Source: Mageeibacillus sp. UBA6976 | Lineage (GTDB): Bacteria; Bacillota; Clostridia; Saccharofermentanales; Saccharofermentanaceae | NCBI GenBank assembly: GCA_002450155.1 | Contig: DJYO01000013.1 | Coordinates: forward strand, 1-64,000 | Direction: 5' to 3' | DNA: 64,000 bases | In this document: positions 61,455 through 64,000 of the stretch, piece after piece | Position numbering within the stretch: position 1 is the first letter of the stretch | Layout of the letters: the number at the start of each line of letters is the position of its first letter | The notes under the pieces: generated by a model | Told to the model about the DNA's origin: nothing | The model's input: only the letters and a program-made list of their open reading frames with translations | The model's database searches: none | Position numbers and translations under genes: made by a program

Positions 61455-64000
61455 TCAGCCTTTGCTCTCCAATTTGAACTGGAATGTTTCACGGTAGTGA
61501 ACACCCTTCTTGATGGGCTGGGATGAGATATTATCTCTCGTACGCTCGATCTCTTTGGAGGCAAAATCACAGAAGAATTCGCAGAAGTCATTGTTCATGA
61601 GCTGCTCCTCGTGGAGGTATTCATTCATCTGCTCCGGCGTATAAGGGAGAACAGTGAAATCAAACTTCGGTGTATTTGTTATACGCTTGATGGAGATCTT
61701 ATCCCCTCTTGAATTGCTGATGTTTACTATCTGGGTATCGGCATGGGAGCTGTTCTCGGCAGGTCTTGCGTAAGGGTGATAGATCTTATCTGCACCTGCT
61801 GCAAACATGCCGAGTCTTGCGGCATTCTTACGGTCAACATAAGACTCACCGGGGCCTCTTCCGTACCAGGAACAGAGAATATCATCCTTTACGATGGGGA
61901 ATCTGATGCCGTATCTTACCATGTCATACTTCGGTGTGAAATCAAGTGTGATATTAAGAGTGTCTGATGAGGGCACTTCGTAATAGAGGATAACGTCACC
62001 TGACATTGCAAAAGACTTATACCTTGATATGAGTGAGAATACCCCGTCCTTTACTCCGTAGTTGCATCCTACGTACTTAAGGCTCTTCTGGATGTGTTCG
62101 TAGTCAGACTCCTTGGAGAAGATAGTCTTGGCAAGGATAAAGCTCTTGTCTGTTCTGTCGATATTAGAAGGACATCTGTAGAAACTCGGCTTAACAGTAC
62201 CCATGAGGAAATTAAAGCCTGCAATGTCGAGCCTTGTAAGGCTTCCTTCAGACCTGGAGAATCCGATCCTCATCTCCTGGTTGCCGATGCTGAGTCCTTC
62301 GGAATTAGCCATGATATCTGTCTCGTTGATAACATCTGTGATGGACTCTTCGCCGGGGAGATCCTCTGCCGGAACATCGGGAGATACGATGTCGCCTGCC
62401 TTGATGATCTCTCCTTCAGGAAGATCATCCATTACCTCAGGCATCTGATCGTCGCTGCCGGCATCCTTAAGAGCCGGTAGCTCATCGTTATCAGGAGCGC
62501 TTCCTGCCTCTATGCCCAATACATCTTCCTTCTGCCCTGCCCCGATGCCTGAGGCCTCGTTATCGGCGCCTGAAGGTGAAGCCACATTATCAGAAAGAAC
62601 ATCCTGATAGAAGGCGATCTCATACCCTGCCTTGGCATAGTATGTATCCTTATGGAGCTTGAGCGTTATGTCAAAGACCAGTTCGTGAGAGATAGCTGTT
62701 GCATACATCTCAACAAACTCAGCCTTACCCTGTGCCCATCCCGGACTCTTGAACACATCCACATCGAAGGGGAATTTAAGCGTCCTTGAGCCGAAGGGTT
62801 CGATCTCATTTATAGCGCCTCTTCCGGATACGATAGGCTGTCCGCCCAACAGGATCTTCCACTCAAGATCCAGTTCCGGTGTGTAGGCAAAGGGGTTGGT
62901 ATTACGCATGGTAAGCGTTGCCGGATCTGATACATTTGCAAAGATGTTAACAGTCTGGCACTGCTTCTTGATATCAAGATAAGAAGGATGGGGATTACGT
63001 TCACTGTCAACAATACCCTGACCAATACATGACTCTTCTTTATTCTTGCCGCCAACAAGATCTGCGTGATGGATCCACTTATACATAGTGTCATCATCGG
63101 TAAACCTTGTTCTTCCGGCAATGGTATTAAAGAGGTTTCTGCCTGTCTTGTTCTTGCCGAAAACAGAAGCCCTGTCAAGACACAGGTCCACCCAGGGACC
63201 ATATATGGCGCCGGCCTCACTAGGAAGCGGCCTCATATCCGATACGGCCTCTATGGTCTTGGACTGTCTTGACCTTGCGACCCTGTGGCCTTCACTGCTG
63301 CAGTACCAGGGCCTTGTGTCATCTATCATGAGGCACTGATGCTTAACGCTTAGGGCCTTATCATGATCGAATCCTGCATCCTGAACACCCCACATAACTA
63401 TCGAAGGGTGGTTCATAGCGGATTCGATATAATCCTTCATAAATGAATAGTGAGATGTGGCGACAACATACATACCATACTGGTCAGCCAGATTAAGGAA
63501 ATCGTCAGACAGAGGGAATCCGTCTGCGATTACGCCGTTGATGCCTATTCTCTTCATCAGGATAATATCCTGACGCATACGGTCCTGGGGAACACTTATA
63601 CCGCCTACAGGATCAAATTCATAGTAATGAGTCAGGTTAAGGGTAACTCTTCTGTCATTGACATTGAGCTTATCGTGTACCACTTCTGTGGTCCTGAAGC
63701 CGAATCTCTTCTTTTTTGCACAGAGCACATTGCCGTCAGAATTAAGAACCTCGAAAACAATGTCATACTGAACAGGTGTACAGTCAGACCACTGTGCCAC
63801 ATTGAGGGCAACAAAGTCCGTCTGTCCCCTTACTTCCTTGCCGCTGTCGATAACGCCCACGATAGGTTTGCTCTGGTTCTTGATATCGACAAAGGGGAGC
63901 TTATAGGGATCATATTCAGCGCAGGCCTCAAGAAGAGAGATCCTGACGGAATAAGGTATCATGTAATTCGTATGGTTCTTGATCTTGAGATCCACCTTGA
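61455..64000 (-). CDS. GH2-family (beta-galactosidase-like) protein, 5' end outside window, active site degenerate
   Basis: 848 codons are visible and the frame is open to the right edge. A GTG at 63995 is possible as a start, but the sequence begins in the Ig-like second domain, so the N-terminal jelly roll is most likely beyond the window. NSDGNVLCAKKKRFGFR and DRMRQDIILMKRIGINGV match GH2. The acid/base site, usually NHPSxxxWxxxNE, reads NHPSIVMWGVQDAG, so Glu is replaced. The nucleophile block is not recognisable near residues 243-260. An acidic Asp/Glu/Pro-rich insertion (about residues 476-570) interrupts the protein, followed by the beta-sandwich fifth domain with SWYGRGPGESYVDRK. Probably non-hydrolytic or highly divergent. 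Confidence 0.75.
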   Translation of the reverse strand, partial: KVDLKIKNHTNYMIPYSVRISLLEACAEYDPYKLPFVDIKNQSKPIVGVIDSGKEVRGQTDFVALNVAQWSDCTPVQYDIVFEVLNSDGNVLCAKKKRFGFRTTEVVHDKLNVNDRRVTLNLTHYYEFDPVGGISVPQDRMRQDIILMKRIGINGVIADGFPLSDDFLNLADQYGMYVVATSHYSFMKDYIESAMNHPSIVMWGVQDAGFDHDKALSVKHQCLMIDDTRPWYCSSEGHRVARSRQSKTIEAVSDMRPLPSEAGAIYGPWVDLCLDRASVFGKNKTGRNLFNTIAGRTRFTDDDTMYKWIHHADLVGGKNKEESCIGQGIVDSERNPHPSYLDIKKQCQTVNIFANVSDPATLTMRNTNPFAYTPELDLEWKILLGGQPIVSGRGAINEIEPFGSRTLKFPFDVDVFKSPGWAQGKAEFVEMYATAISHELVFDITLKLHKDTYYAKAGYEIAFYQDVLSDNVASPSGADNEASGIGAGQKEDVLGIEAGSAPDNDELPALKDAGSDDQMPEVMDDLPEGEIIKAGDIVSPDVPAEDLPGEESITDVINETDIMANSEGLSIGNQEMRIGFSRSEGSLTRLDIAGFNFLMGTVKPSFYRCPSNIDRTDKSFILAKTIFSKESDYEHIQKSLKYVGCNYGVKDGVFSLISRYKSFAMSGDVILYYEVPSSDTLNITLDFTPKYDMVRYGIRFPIVKDDILCSWYGRGPGESYVDRKNAARLGMFAAGADKIYHPYARPAENSSHADTQIVNISNSRGDKISIKRITNTPKFDFTVLPYTPEQMNEYLHEEQLMNNDFCEFFCDFASKEIERTRDNISSQPIKKGVHYRETFQFKLESKG

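Overview
The window reads as part of the chromosome of an anaerobic Gram-positive member of the Clostridia (Bacillota). The evidence is a four-subunit 2-oxoacid:ferredoxin oxidoreductase, a GlgC/GlgD pair of ADP-glucose pyrophosphorylase subunits, a secreted amidase with clostridial ChW repeats, a meso-diaminopimelate dehydrogenase, an LTA-synthase-family protein, a BirA-type operator at bioY, and strong AGGAGG ribosome-binding sites. I cannot fix the genus. The mix fits a saccharolytic gut or rumen organism. No phage, insertion sequence, integrase or CRISPR array was seen; the only RNA gene found is one tRNA-Ala.

Layout. 1-3251: 5' part of a large secreted Cna-B/SpaA-type surface protein that runs off the left edge. 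3471-4574: membrane-anchored zinc-ribbon protein. 4632-12813: glycogen operon glgB-glgC-glgD-glgA plus a GH13 alpha-glycosidase, with a recognisable promoter. 12960-15289: ChW amidase and an AlkD-like DNA glycosylase. 15425-18120: ferredoxin, alpha, beta and gamma subunits of a 2-oxoacid:ferredoxin oxidoreductase. 18232-30743: exopolysaccharide locus on both strands (flippase, six glycosyltransferases, O-antigen-ligase-like polymerase, priming sugar transferase) with nagB and glmM inside it. 30812-34898: SPFH/zinc-ribbon protein, then a P-loop ATPase translationally coupled to a two-gene ABC exporter. 35036-40099: bioY with two BirA boxes, an ATP-grasp enzyme, ddh, ilvE, galM. 40197-40272: tRNA-Ala(GGC). 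40338-48303: iron alcohol dehydrogenase, ppk, ppx, leuB, leuD, leuC. 48374-51676: ABC-F protein, an AT-rich nuclease-like gene, and an Ala/Lys-rich protein. 51857-56186: Na+-type ABC exporter whose last permease is fused to a CPBP protease. 56187-64000: FAD oxidoreductase, LTA-synthase-like protein, HAD phosphatase, YhaM-like exonuclease, and a 5'-truncated GH2 protein with a degenerate active site.

The genes form a carbon-storage and envelope theme: glycogen synthesis and trimming, amino-sugar supply (glmM, nagB), polysaccharide assembly and export, LTA-like polymer synthesis, wall remodelling, and polyphosphate metabolism.

The most unusual signals are: (1) six genes whose ATG lies only 6-7 nt after a -10 hexamer and without a Shine-Dalgarno, suggesting leaderless mRNAs beside ordinary SD-led genes; (2) two 31-bp BirA operators with 13-bp spacers set 53 bp apart over the bioY promoter; (3) histone-H1-like Ala/Lys/Pro tails shared by GlgA, GlgB and a stand-alone protein; (4) convergent genes that overlap or abut exactly at their stop codons; (5) the ABC permease-CPBP protease fusion; (6) the GH2 homologue without its usual catalytic glutamates.
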